DNA of 64,000 nucleotides from Manduca sexta (taxonomy: Eukaryota > Arthropoda > Insecta > Lepidoptera > Sphingidae): positions 8,734,391 through 8,798,390 of the forward strand of contig NC_051118.1 in the NCBI RefSeq assembly GCF_014839805.1, in the 5' to 3' direction. The notes below the pieces were generated by a model that saw only the letters and a list, made by a program, of their open reading frames with translations, did not search any database and had not been told where the DNA came from. Positions 1 to 10,265 of the stretch are shown piece after piece. Within the stretch, counting starts at the first letter, position 1. The number at the start of each line of letters is the position of its first letter. A program made the position numbers and the translations under genes.

Positions 1-131
1 GGGTAGAATATTTTTGTGACGGTATGACACCTTTTGCTTTAAAAATACTGAATGTTTGTCACAAGCAGTTAGTCATTGTTGTATAGGTCAATGGTTGGTA
101 AAAAAATAGTAAAAGTATTTCAGTAGTTAAT

Positions 132-456
132 AATATATATATCAGCCCTGTATTATATACTGTCCCACTCATGGGCAACTGCCTCCTATACTACTGACAG
201 GGAATAGGCCTTAGTCCACCACGCTGGCCTAGTGCGGATTGGTAAGCTTTAATCACCCTCGAAATTCCTATAGAGAACTTCTCAGGTATGCAGGTTTCCT
301 CACGATGTTTTCATTCACCGTTAAAGCAAGCGATAATTCACAAAGAATACACACATAATTTTTTTTAGAAAAGTCAGAGGTGTGTGCCCTTTCGATTTGT
401 ACCTGCGGACCTTCGCCTCGGCAGTCCGTTCCACAACCAACTAGGCTATGGCGCAC
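132..456 (-). mobile_element. SINE-A copy, near full length
   Basis: tRNA-derived SINE on the minus strand. Its head holds an A-box-like TAGCCTAGTTGG and a B-box-like region near 395-410; the body carries the block AACGGTGAA and the tail reads back into ACAGGGCTGATAT. It aligns by eye along its length with some fifteen other copies in the window. The B-box is degenerate (GGTACAAATC), so this copy is probably old. No coding capacity. Confidence 0.85.
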
Positions 457-647
457 TTAGTGACATTTCAGTAGTTATTGATATTTTTTTTTTTTATCAA
501 AATGACTTCAGTTCCTAACAATTTTGAATTTTCAAGGCTTGCGAGCGCCTAAAGCGTAAAAAATTCGTCGTTTTTGTATAAGTCAGCCCTTGCCATGTTA
601 ACAAACGAATAATATGTTTAATAAACATGCTATAATCTTACTTCTTA

Positions 648-780
648 TTATTATAAATGCGAAAGTTTGTGAAAATTGGTTACTTGTTAAACGGTGAAAC
701 AACCGAACAGATTTGGATGGAATTTGGAACACGAGTAGACCATGTCCTAGATTAACACAGACTTTTTACCCCAGTAATTT
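648..780 (+). repeat. Helitron-like or LINE-tail remnant
   Basis: Contains ATTATAAATGCGAAAGTTTGTG, a phrase common at ends of lepidopteran non-autonomous elements, followed by degenerate sequence. A related phrase recurs at 6716-6731. Both ends are unclear. The remaining sequence between 457 and 1376 shows nothing I can assign. Confidence 0.35.
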
Positions 781-1376
781 GCTTCTATGGGTAATAATGG
801 AATATTTTTAAACTGATTTTTTTAAATAAATGGCTCTGGCGTCGTAGTTTTTGAGATCTACTTTCGCGTAAACATATAAAATCAATAAAAAAATCTAAAT
901 AAAGATCAATAAAAATATTATAACAAAAATGGGAATTTGAAATTAACTCGTTGCACGAATTTGATTCGTACTTAGCCATTGACGTATATTCTATAGACAC
1001 AAGCGTCCATATAAACTATTTGTTCAAAATCTGGAGTTAGAACTAAAGTTCGCTACAGCGCTAAAACATCAATGGTCGTCTAACCAATCTTTAAACATGC
1101 AGTGCGCTTTAAATAGAGTATAAGTAAAATGGCAACCAATACCGGATTGCAGTACACTTCAGTTGAACACAGTGTGTGAGCGAATCGCCAGATATAGTAC
1201 GCAGTATATATATCGATGTCGTTAATTATTTTATTAGTTGTTTATTTTTTTGGTTTGTTTATTTAATGTATCAGTTTTTAATGTCATTTAATTTAGGTTT
1301 GAAATAGTTGACACGCGGAATGCTTGATCTAGTACAAAGTACATATATATTGATGTACTTAGTCATTGTTTAGATT

Positions 1377-1700
1377 CATCATCATCATCAGCTCTGTATT
1401 ATATACTGTCCCACTGTTGGGCACGGAACTCCTCTGCTACTGAGAGGGATTAGGCCTTAATCCACCACGCTGGACTAGTGTGGATTAGAAGACTTTACAC
1501 ACCCTCGAAATTCCTATAGAGAACTTCTCAGATGTGCAGGTTTCTTCACGATGTTTTCCTTCACCGTTAAAGCAAGCGATAATTCACAAAGAATATACAC
1601 ATAATTTTTTAGAAAAGTCAGAGGTGTGTGCCCTTGGGATTTGAACCTGCGGACATTCGTCTCGGCAGTCCGTTCCACTACCAACTAGGCTATCGCCGCT
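1377..1700 (-). mobile_element. SINE-A copy, full length
   Basis: Minus-strand tRNA-derived SINE. It begins at the tail with (ATC)n, then CAGCTCTGTATT, and ends at the head with GGCTATCGCCGC. The B-box-like GGTTCAAATCCC is intact on the minus strand. The simple-sequence tail is (GAT)n here rather than (ATT)n. Confidence 0.88.
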
Positions 1701-3171
1701 TTTTTAAGATTTAGATAAAACAATACTAACGCTTTCGGTGTGATTGTGAAATTCAGTGGAATGTGAATGAATTATCATTTATCAATGCTCTTTCTTATCA
1801 GTGGGCATCGGACGATTATTCATAGTTATAAAGTTGTTTTCGTGAGTCATTTTGTTTTATTTTTAAGCAATTTGATCATTGGGTGCGTGTCATAGAAGGG
1901 AGGATTCCTGCACGAATATAAGTTATGTTAATTATTACTTGGTACAAGAGGAATAATGGCATTTTTTTTATTTGGGTGATTCTAACTACCAATAACCGAC
2001 TAATAGAGGACGAAATGAACACAATAAATAATCCAATTACGAACCACCGTAGATAGTTTTAAAGTTAATCTTATCGTCTTTGGGTTTGGGTGCACTGGTT
2101 GTAGTAAGCTACCACTTCGGGGATAAAGTGAGTGTGTTTTAACAACCCATCTCTCATTCTAAAGCCTAGGTGACCCACAGCGCTAATTACTAACACAAAA
2201 ACAACTAAAGAGATGTTGTGAAACGTGCGTTGATGTCTATTGCACGTGCGAAATCTTATAATTTATCATACGTTGCCAAATTTATCGTGACCTCCGAAAT
2301 GTATGAGCGTGTGAACTCGCCGCATGCCATCGTATAATTGTGGTAATCGACTTATTGGTTTTAAGTGTGAGAATCGCTCATTGGTTTAGTAGGGATTGGA
2401 GCTGAGAAATGTGTGATCTGGGTTCGATTCTTAGTTGAAATAAATTATTATTTACAGGTTTTTCTTGTTGGAATATAAGTTAGATATTTAAATGGATAAA
2501 CAAGAATGTAATGGAAATAAACACATTAGTTTATATATGGAATAAGAGGCTAATTTTAATAAAATTAATTCGACATAAGTATATTTATTAGCTCGATCTT
2601 AATCTTGTTACATGAAAAATACTAGCACATAGCCTGGACAATAAATGTCATCAGAACCCATACCGAACATCGGGTTGGACAAAATCAGCAAAAGAAAATG
2701 AACTTTAAATCTCAAACAATAAGCCGCATAATTCTCTAGAACATTCTATGACTAACTATTCCAGGTCAATTGTTATCACACGTCCGTACGCGTCGACGGT
2801 CGCGCGTCGAATGACAATGTACGATACGCTGCGCCCGTGCACTTTCACTACAGAATACACGCTTACGTCACGGCAGCGAATATGTGAACTGGGTTAATAT
2901 ATCGCTGTCGATTTTAGTCTAAATAAATAAATAGTTTGTCGCTTGTTAGTTCTTGTAGTCTGTGGAGGAGGTTCGAGTCCTGTGTTAGATATAATATGTA
3001 TTAATTGTAGAAATTTGGGTCTCAGTCATGAACGAAGCTATTGTCTCAGTCATGAAATCTATGGCTGTGTAAATATTTGAGTCAAAATATATTAATAAAA
3101 ATTTGTAGTAATACTAGACGGGTTTTGAATTTTTGTAAAAATTTAAAAATCCGTAAATGTTTTTACTTCAC
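1701..3171. other. No gene recognised; scattered tRNA-like B-boxes
   Basis: AT-rich sequence with no credible open frame. At 2385-2440 and 2960-2990 there are short tRNA-like stretches with a B-box-like GGTTCGA, which look like decayed SINE heads. A CpG-rich patch at about 2780-2890 stands out from the AT-rich background, but I cannot assign a function. Confidence 0.35.
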
Positions 3172-3307
3172 ATCTTATGTCTCAAGTTGATGAGCGCAGT
3201 AGAGTGCCACGTATTACTTTGTACTTCAAAGTTCTGTATGGTGTTGCTACTGTTTAAGGTCGTATCGCTAGTAGGCGAACGGCATGCTCGTCTCGTCATT
3301 CAGATAC
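3172..3307 (+). repeat. Repeat C, 3' part
   Basis: Matches the 3' half of repeat C: GGTGTTGCTACTGTTTAAGG, then GGCGAACGGCATGCTCGTC and TCGTCATTC. Repeat C occurs about ten times here and always ends near the same point, often followed by A-rich sequence, as expected of a 5'-truncated retrotransposed element. Confidence 0.7.
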
Positions 3308-3430
3308 AATATACAATAATAATTTAACCCTTCTCTAATCCCATTTCTTTAAAGCCTACTCCAGTTGTGTGAGTTTGTTGTTGTTTGTTTCCTCTAAATA
3401 TTACCAAATATTAAGAGTGTTAATGATTAT

Positions 3431-3745
3431 TCTGAGTAGCCTAGTTAGTTGTGGAACGGACTGCTGAGACGAATATCCGCAGGTTCAAACCCCAAGGGAA
3501 CATATCTGTTAATTTTTTAAAATGATGAGTGTATTTTTTGTGTATTATCGCTATCGCTTGCTTTAACGGTGAAGGAAAACAACATGATGAAACCTGCATA
3601 CGTGAGAAGTTCTTTATAGGAATTTTGAGGGTGTGTGAAGTCTACCAATCCGCACTAGGCCAGCGTGGTGGAAGTCTAATTCCTCCCAGTAGTAGAGGAG
3701 GCCCGTGTCCAGTTGTGGGACAGTATGTAATACAGGGCTGATATA
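3431..3745 (+). mobile_element. SINE-A copy, full length
   Basis: Plus-strand copy with the A-box-like TAGCCTAGTTAG, B-box-like GGTTCAAACCC, body and tail ACAGGGCTGATAT. A 5-6 bp insertion repeats ATCGCT. The open frames seen here are by-products of the SINE. Confidence 0.87.
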
Positions 3746-4224
3746 AGGATCTAAAAGTCACACGCTTTCGGAACCACAGAAAATATAATCTAAAAACCAC
3801 AATTAAAACGTTTATCATCAAATCCATTTACCAAACGAGAAAGAGACAGAACCAATTATAATATTAAAAAGAGACAGCACTGTTACGTCATTAGTCTATT
3901 TTGTGTGGGCGTGGCGATTCTGTCCCACATGTGGGGTTACGCTATTGATGCACTACGATCGCGAACGATGCTCAATGTCATTTCGCTTTCATCGCGAAAC
4001 GATTTGCATGTTTTCCTTATGCGAGTTCGCACAAAAATTTCGTTTACTTTAGTTGTTAGCTAGTAAGATGTTTGGAGGTGTGAAATTTCTTTTTTGACTC
4101 ATAATTTTATACTTTAAAATACCTACGTTATTATGAAAGTCTATCCAAATTTATTCAGCTCTGCAGGAAATTATCAAGAACAAATTCATAATAAAATTTG
4201 TTTTCAATTTTATAGCGGATTATC

Positions 4225-4463
4225 GGACTGCCTTGGTGGCGTAGTTGTACTGCATGCGTGGTACGACAGCGCTCTAAGGTCATGGGTTCGAAACCCGGGT
4301 CAGACAAAGTGATATTTAGGTGTTTCTGCTCAGTATCAGCCCGGAGTCTGGAATTTATGCCGGATATGGCGATAAGCTCGTCTATGACATCATAGGACGG
4401 AACACACTTGGCGCAAAGCGGGTGCCCTGGTTGCGTCTATGCATATTCCTTCTGGGATAAATC
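4225..4463 (+). mobile_element. SINE-B copy, full length
   Basis: Second tRNA-derived SINE family. The head GGTGGCGTAGTTGTACTGC carries an A-box and GGGTTCGAAACCCGGG a very good B-box. The body continues with CAGTATCAGCCCGGAGTCTG and ends in CCTTCTGGGATAAA. The tRNA-like head cannot form a full modern cloverleaf with a matching acceptor stem, and the body is shared with other copies, so this is a SINE rather than a tRNA gene. Confidence 0.82.
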
Positions 4464-4620
4464 TGATTGCTTATAAGATCAAAAGACTACAGAGCCTTCA
4501 GAGGTTTGAGTACTTTCAAGGTCAAAAATCGCTAAACACTTTTTTCATAAATTTGAAAAGCGGCTCCAAAGAGATCGTTACAAATTTTTTCATTCCCTGA
4601 ATATGACACGTGTAAAATAG

Positions 4621-4690
4621 CTCTGGAGGAGAGAGCAGGCCTATGCCCAGCAGTGGACAAAGGTATAGGCTGATAATGATATTGATGATG
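4621..4690 (+). repeat. LINE/SINE 3' tail with (GAT)n end
   Basis: CAGGCCTATGCCCAGCAGTG, then ATAGGCTGATAATGAT. This is the 3' tail used by lepidopteran non-LTR elements and the SINEs that borrow their machinery; related tails lie at 40.63 kb and 62.5 kb. Only the tail is recognisable. Confidence 0.55.
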
Positions 4691-4721
4691 AAAATATCTC
4701 TAAGATACTAGATATAAGAAC

Positions 4722-4878
4722 CAGTGGTGAAGCGTCCACACAACTCGATTCCTACCGGCTTCCCTTTTAGATTTATTTACGTTTGTCCTAGTTTTCTGTC
4801 TAATTGACCGCGATATTTTAACAATGGCTTTTTTGTAGCCTCGGGTTACTTTTTGAAAAATTTCACCCTTCGCCAGTG
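4722..4878 (+). mobile_element. Repeat E, hAT-type MITE
   Basis: Starts CAGTGGTGAAGCGTCC and ends TTCACCCTTCGCCAGTG, so the ends are imperfect inverted repeats (CAGTGGYGAAG). The interior GATTCCTACCGGCTTCCCTTT is shared with other E copies. No coding sequence. The hAT assignment rests on the CAGTGG ends and on the 8-bp target duplications seen at related copies at 6.4 and 25.2 kb. Confidence 0.65.
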
Positions 4879-5320
4879 AAGGACCCCTTTCTCCATAACA
4901 TATGACGGTTCTATCACTAAGAAGCCCTCATTTATGTTACTAACTTGTATTGACTTCGTGGCGCGACGTCTTTAGTGAACCGGTTTTATCAGCATTTTAT
5001 TTGCGTGTTTGACACAGTTATACGAACATTAATTAAATACGTGTGATTTTAATACAATTGTATAGTGTTCATTTGTTTTTAAATTGATATTTAGTTTGAA
5101 TTGTCTCAATAATCCTGTCATAGTAATAAGAGTGGTAGTAGGATTGTGTATTCAGTATGAGAAACGAAAAAATAAATAATAATAAACCTTTATTTTGGAA
5201 AAGTAATACAGGTTTTTTTTTTAAATAATGTTCAAGAATATCTGCATTAGTTAGGTAACTGTGTTGTAGAAAAAAAGAAAGAAAGGAAATGAATTGCAGT
5301 TCAACAATAATGTATAATAA

Positions 5321-5488
5321 TAATATCAGCCCTGTATCTGCCCTGTATACTAGCCCTGTATACTGTCCCACTGTTGGGCACGGGCCTCCGCTACTACTGA
5401 GAGGGATTAGGTCTTAGTCACCCACGCTAACCTAGTGCGGATTAGCAAATTCACACACCCTCAAAATACTTATAGAGAACTTCCCAAT
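5321..5488 (-). mobile_element. SINE-A copy, 5'-truncated
   Basis: Only the 3' half of SINE-A is present on the minus strand. The tail end is locally triplicated: CCCTGTAT occurs three times between 5330 and 5360, a small tandem slip inside the copy. The truncation at about 5488 matches incomplete reverse transcription. Confidence 0.8.
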
Positions 5489-6429
5489 GATCATGGGCAT
5501 AAGTGATGATTATTCATGGTTAAACACACATTGGTTTAGTGGCCACGTAGTTGATAACCGTGAGTAGGTTCGATTTCTGGCAAGAAAGGGTGCGAACTGC
5601 TCAATTTGAAAAAACACATTATATTTACTTTAGTAGCAAGTGCACGATGTGGCGATAATGGGATATATCTAATTAAATATTACGCAAGGAAACCACTATA
5701 ATCGAAAAGTACTTTGATTATTTGAAATATATTTTAAGAACAAATCACCAATAATTTATCACAAGAAATACGAGTACATACTTCATTAAATAATATACTA
5801 CTTAATCCCTTTCACATTACTATAAAGTGTAGATACATGTCTAGCACACCCCTCGACAAGGTTTGAGCATAGCATGAACAGATGACATAATTATTTTCGT
5901 GTTGATCACTGACACGCTTGTATACGACATGCTACACGGTGACGTAACACGCGTTAATTGTTGAATAACATCGTGCTACATACATACCCTACATTATCGT
6001 GCCCTTTATCTGTAATATTATAAGGAAAAGTTTGTTTTGTTTGTAGGAGCTAAGTACTGAACCGATTTTGAAAATTCTTTCACTGATAGGAAGAATATAT
6101 TTCTTTTTTTATTTGGTCTCCCTATCAAGGGACTTTCATTATCTTTTTTTCTCTTTTCATTTAAATATTTTTATTAGGCTAACTTACTTTTAAATGGTTA
6201 CTTTTGATCTTAAAAAATATTTATCATGGAAAATCTTTTTACGGCAAAGCTGCGTGCAAAATCTAGTAACTTATTAAGACCTCGTTTTGTAATAGTCAGT
6301 TTCAGTACTGGCACTTGTCGTCCTCTACGCTAGGTCCTAGAGAACCCAGGGTTTAGGTTATCACCATAAAAATGTTCGTTCAAGGCACCTGCACGGCTAA
6401 GGCAGGCTCTGATCAGATATCTTTCTTAC

Positions 6430-6585
6430 CAGTGGTGAAGGATCCATATAACCCGGTTCTTGTCAGTATTCCTTTCGTAACTTATAAAATCTAATTATCA
6501 TTGGAACAATTTGCAGACCTCATTTATGTATATTAGTACATATTATGTCAGGTTCCTTTTTAGAAAATGTCATCCTCCGCCACTG
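6430..6585 (+). mobile_element. hAT-type MITE with 8-bp target duplication
   Basis: Inverted ends CAGTGGTGAAGGAT and ATCCTCCGCCACTG bound 156 bp without coding capacity. The flanks TTTCTTAC (6422-6429) and TTTCTTAA (6586-6593) match at 7 of 8 positions, as expected for an aged 8-bp duplication. An 8-bp duplication with CAG-starting ends is the known signature of hAT transposons. Confidence 0.7.
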
Positions 6586-6979
6586 TTTCTTAACTCTTAT
6601 CTATTTAAAATGCTATGTATACCTGGTATACAGGGGCAATCAATGCCAAAGGAACTCTCGCAGTCAACTTGAAGGCGGTGTAAATATAAACGAAAGCAGG
6701 TTTATGATAAAAAATATTATAAATGCGAAAGTATAACAAAAAGTTTGCATGTTTTTTATAAGTCAACTCAGATACTGCTGAAATGATTTAGATGGATTTT
6801 AAATGATTTTTAAGTAGATGGCGTTGGGGTCGTATTTGTGACGCTATATTTTTTGAGGGATGGCTGATAATGGCTGATGATGATGTCTAGTATTCTATAA
6901 AATTAATACTTATTATTATAGTCAGAAAATTTGTGAAGATTTCCCAATTGTAGCTATTGGACATATTGTAAGAGTTCAT

Positions 6980-7220
6980 GTAAGCACCCCAATGACTGCG
7001 CCTTGTACCAACCAAAACCCGCGGTGGACTTCGGCGCATACGCAACGGCTCGGAGTTTCTTGTTGCACTAAGATAGCTGCTCGGAACTTTTTTTTAACAG
7101 TATCAGTTCGGAGTTTGGAATTTGTGGTCGAAATGATGATAACCCTTTCCATTATGCTTACATGGTGAAAATAGGTGCCCTGGTACACCACTACTATTAG
7201 GTATTGATGCGTAGTATTTA
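6980..7220 (+). repeat. Degenerate SINE-B-like fragment
   Basis: CAGTATCAGTTCGGAGTTTG at 7100 and GTGCCCTGGT at 7179 match the SINE-B body in order, but the head is unrecognisable. From 7221 to 8711 I see no further gene or clear repeat. Confidence 0.35.
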
Positions 7221-8711
7221 TGCCTAGAAAATCTCACTCACCATGCAAAACGCAAAAGAGAACTGTCACTTACTTCACTATGCTTTGCTTTAAGCTAGTT
7301 GGTATCCACTAAGATCTAATCGACTTATGCAAATGCATAACACTAAGTAATTTAATAATAAAATAATAGGAGACCAGATTGATACAAGAGATAGGATTTT
7401 AGATCTTATTTAAAAACTCTTGGCAAAGTTATGAAAGTAAAGAGTATAAACGTCTGATATTGATTTCAGTTTTTTTATAATACTGTATTGCTTCATAGCT
7501 GAGTATAACTTCGATGTCATATATTTGATTGTGGGACTCAAACTGCTATCGTTTTCAATTTTCTTAGACTATTTTGTTATTGACGCCACGTTGTCCCTGT
7601 AGTGTGGGGCCTAAATATATTAAAAAGTATAAAAAAACCTTGAAGCACATTATTTCATTCATTATAATTATATCTCAAGCATTTACAAATAATTACGGAG
7701 AATATTTTTCTTCAAAAAACCATTTCCAAGTAAAATGCCGCCGCATTTTACTAGAAAATACTACGACAATTAAATAAGGTCACACAGTTTACGTACAAAG
7801 TACGGAGAGCCATAAAAGTCCCTGCGTGCTGCAGGGTCAACGACCCCCGGTCGGTGCCCAAAAGCGGGTATTGCACTCATGCGCTCGCTGGATAGAGATC
7901 ACTGCATTTTTATAGTACCGAACGTGTGTAGCTTTCTTTTATTTTATGCGCTCCTGGTACTTGAAGATATGGGTTGTAACTCTTTGGTAGCCTAGTTATT
8001 TTTTTATGGAGCCTTGTAAAATGTTATCTAATCCCTTTTATGTTTCCCTGGTGCGTGATAATGGAGGTATCCATATTTGTTAATGATATTCCTGTCATCA
8101 CGAAAGTGTTTTTCAATGCATTTATTTTTCTTTTGTAAAGGTAAAACACTAATAAAAAATGTACATTCATTAAAATTATTGATAGGAATAGATTTAGGGT
8201 CATTTACACGTTCCTACTTTACCTACATTTTATCTGCAGTAATTCATGGTACTTATTATAAATAGGAAAAAATCATACTATACACAAATTTCGAATACAG
8301 ACTATAAAATATATTAACTACAGGAAACCACACAGATCCTGCGACTTCTGGTTTCCTTATAACCCAACTATAGCGCTATGGTATTCGTCAGTCAAACTCA
8401 TTTCACATTAGATTGCCATTCACGTAAAAAACACATAAATCATATCCATGCATTTTATGGTGATTTTATCGATTATTTTTTATTCACAATGCGTCGAATG
8501 CTATCAAAACTCCTTATCAATACTAGAAAAAAATAGATTACAAAGTTCTAAAAACTATACCAAAGCCGCACGTTAGTTTGCTCAATTTGTATCTTTTTAA
8601 TATCATTATTTTAGCGATTTTTTTTAGCTACATAAAGAAATAAGTTTCATTGAACACTTCAAACAAAAGGGTATTCAAAACCATAAACACATAGAAAGTT
8701 TAAAAGTTAAG

Positions 8712-9214
8712 ATGTATGCACTGTTGTGTTCCGGTTTGAAGGACATTGTAGCCAACGTTACTTGGGCATTGTGGACTAACATCTCATGTCTCAGGGTGAC
8801 GAGAGCAATAGAGTGCCTTAATATTTTGTATTTCAATGTTCTGAACGAATGTCCGCAGGTTCAAATCCCAAGGGCACACACCTCTGATTGTTCTAAAAAA
8901 ATATGTGTGTATTCTTTGTGAATTATCGTTTGCTTTAACGGTGAAGGAAAACATCGTGAGGAAACCTGCTTACCTGAGAAATTTTCTATTAGGAATTTTC
9001 GAGGGGGTGTGAAGTCTACCAACCCGTACTAGGCCAGCGTGGTGGACTAAGCCCTAATCCCTCTCAGTAGTAGTGGAGGCCCGTGCCCAACAGTGGGACA
9101 GTATATAATGCAGGGCTGATATTATTATGTTCCGCATGGTGTTGCTACTGTTTATGGGGGTCGCATTATCAGGCGAGTTACTTGCCCGTCGAATCATTCA
9201 CTTGCAAAAAAGAA
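8712..9214 (+). repeat. Repeat C, split by a nested SINE
   Basis: The first part (8712-8841) carries TGTTCCGGTTTGAAGGACAT and CTCATGTCTCAGG. The second part (9133-9214) resumes with ATGGTGTTGCTACTG and ends near ATCATTCACTTGC. Between them lies a SINE-A copy with matching short flanks, so the SINE inserted after the repeat-C copy was already in place. Confidence 0.75.
8842..9126 (+). mobile_element. SINE-A copy, 5'-truncated, nested in repeat C
   Basis: It starts inside the tRNA head just before the B-box (GGTTCAAATCCC) and ends in ACAGTGGGACAGTATATAAT then GGGCTGATATTATT. The flanks ATGTTC (8836-8841) and ATGTTC (9127-9132) form a short target duplication, and the host repeat reads continuously across when the SINE is removed. 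Confidence 0.88.
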
Positions 9215-9455
9215 GTAGGAGACAATATTCTATATTGCAATCTTTTATAATCTATTATCAATCAGATACATGTAACACAAAGGCGAACGTAATTTCGCTG
9301 TCATCCATATCAATAAACTCATCAGATTGCCAAACCCAAATGTTATCCAAATCTATGCCAATGTGAATAGGTAATAATTAGTTATTGGTATTTCTCACGA
9401 CCCACTTTCTACTAACATTCAACTTTAACCGTCAAAAATTATTATAAATGACGTA

Positions 9456-9948
9456 ACGGCTTCAGTGGGACATTGGGTCTTGGGGACCATTGCGTAAACG
9501 GTTTTCGGCGTTGCATAAACTGTGAAAGTGTGCCGACTTGCTTCCGTGCTTCTTATGTAACCTCTCTCAAGTGTTCTGACACGGTTCTTTGCGGACCATG
9601 AATTTTTTATTGCGCTCGTGGTCGATTTTGCGTTGTAGCTTCCTTCACGCGAATGGACCGCTGCGGGTTATGAACGCCTGGTACTCTTGGTGCTGTTATG
9701 ACGAATTTGCTATGATGCTTTCCTGTTATTTTTTGATCTCCTAGTTGGGAAGCTTTGAAGTTACGCCATGAAATTAAATAAAAATTTGGTAACATAACTG
9801 TAATTACCACAGTTCTACTTATTCTGCTCGGTCTTAATATTATGATCTTCATTATGTAAACACGCCATTTAATTAGGAAAATAACCAGTTCGATGTCGCC
9901 CAATAAATTCGCCCTCTTACGCAGATTCGAAATTCTTAATGTTATCAC
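9456..9948 (-). other. Unassigned segment with a protein-like minus frame
   Basis: Richer in GC than its surroundings. The minus frame contains a 113-residue open frame ending at 9607, of which only the last 35 or so residues (PRVPGVHNPQRSIRVKEATT and nearby) look protein-like. I do not recognise a family. The upstream half of the frame is hydrophobic AT-driven translation, so a decayed repeat is more likely than a gene. Confidence 0.25.
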
Positions 9949-10170
9949 TACGGCATTTTAGTAAACCCCTTTTTTACAAACATGTTTAAAAATTATGATT
10001 TAGAATAAAAAGAATTGTACACACATTTTTTTTTAATAGGTACCGACTGCACACTAAGCTTAAGTCAACAAAGTTCCAAAATCAAATTTTATTGAGCAGA
10101 ATTCTAAAAGTGTTCTATTTTCAAAATAAAAATAAAACATATTTTAACGGTTGTTTTTCCTTGTTCGCAG

Positions 10171-10265
10171 ATGGAGTCAAACGAGTGGGGCTAGGAGTGT
10201 CTCTCCGTGTGATACAATGTGCATTAACTAACAAAATAGTGAATTCTCTGCATAAGTTTAGTTAG
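10171..10265 (+). other. Candidate terminal exon after a strong 3' splice site
   Basis: A strong acceptor, TTGTTTTTCCTTGTTCGCAG, ends at 10170. The sequence after it is more GC-rich for about 60 bases. Two frames stay open: one to a TAA at 10229-10231 and one to a TAG at 10263-10265. A long AT-rich stretch with several AATAAA-like sites follows, as a 3' untranslated region would. No family is recognised and no partner exon is visible, so this could equally be a chance acceptor. Confidence 0.25.

Noticed and set aside
1115..1165. TATA-like GTATAAGT and initiator-like TTCAGTTG, a possible core promoter
   Set aside because: The spacing of about 41 bp is too long for a TATA-initiator pair and no gene follows.
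4228..4310. A tRNA gene at the SINE-B head
   Set aside because: Good A- and B-boxes, but no matching acceptor stem, and the same body and tail follow in all copies, so it is a SINE.
9607..9948. 113-residue minus-strand open frame as a host gene
   Set aside because: Only the last third looks protein-like; no motif, and the upstream half looks like noncoding translation.
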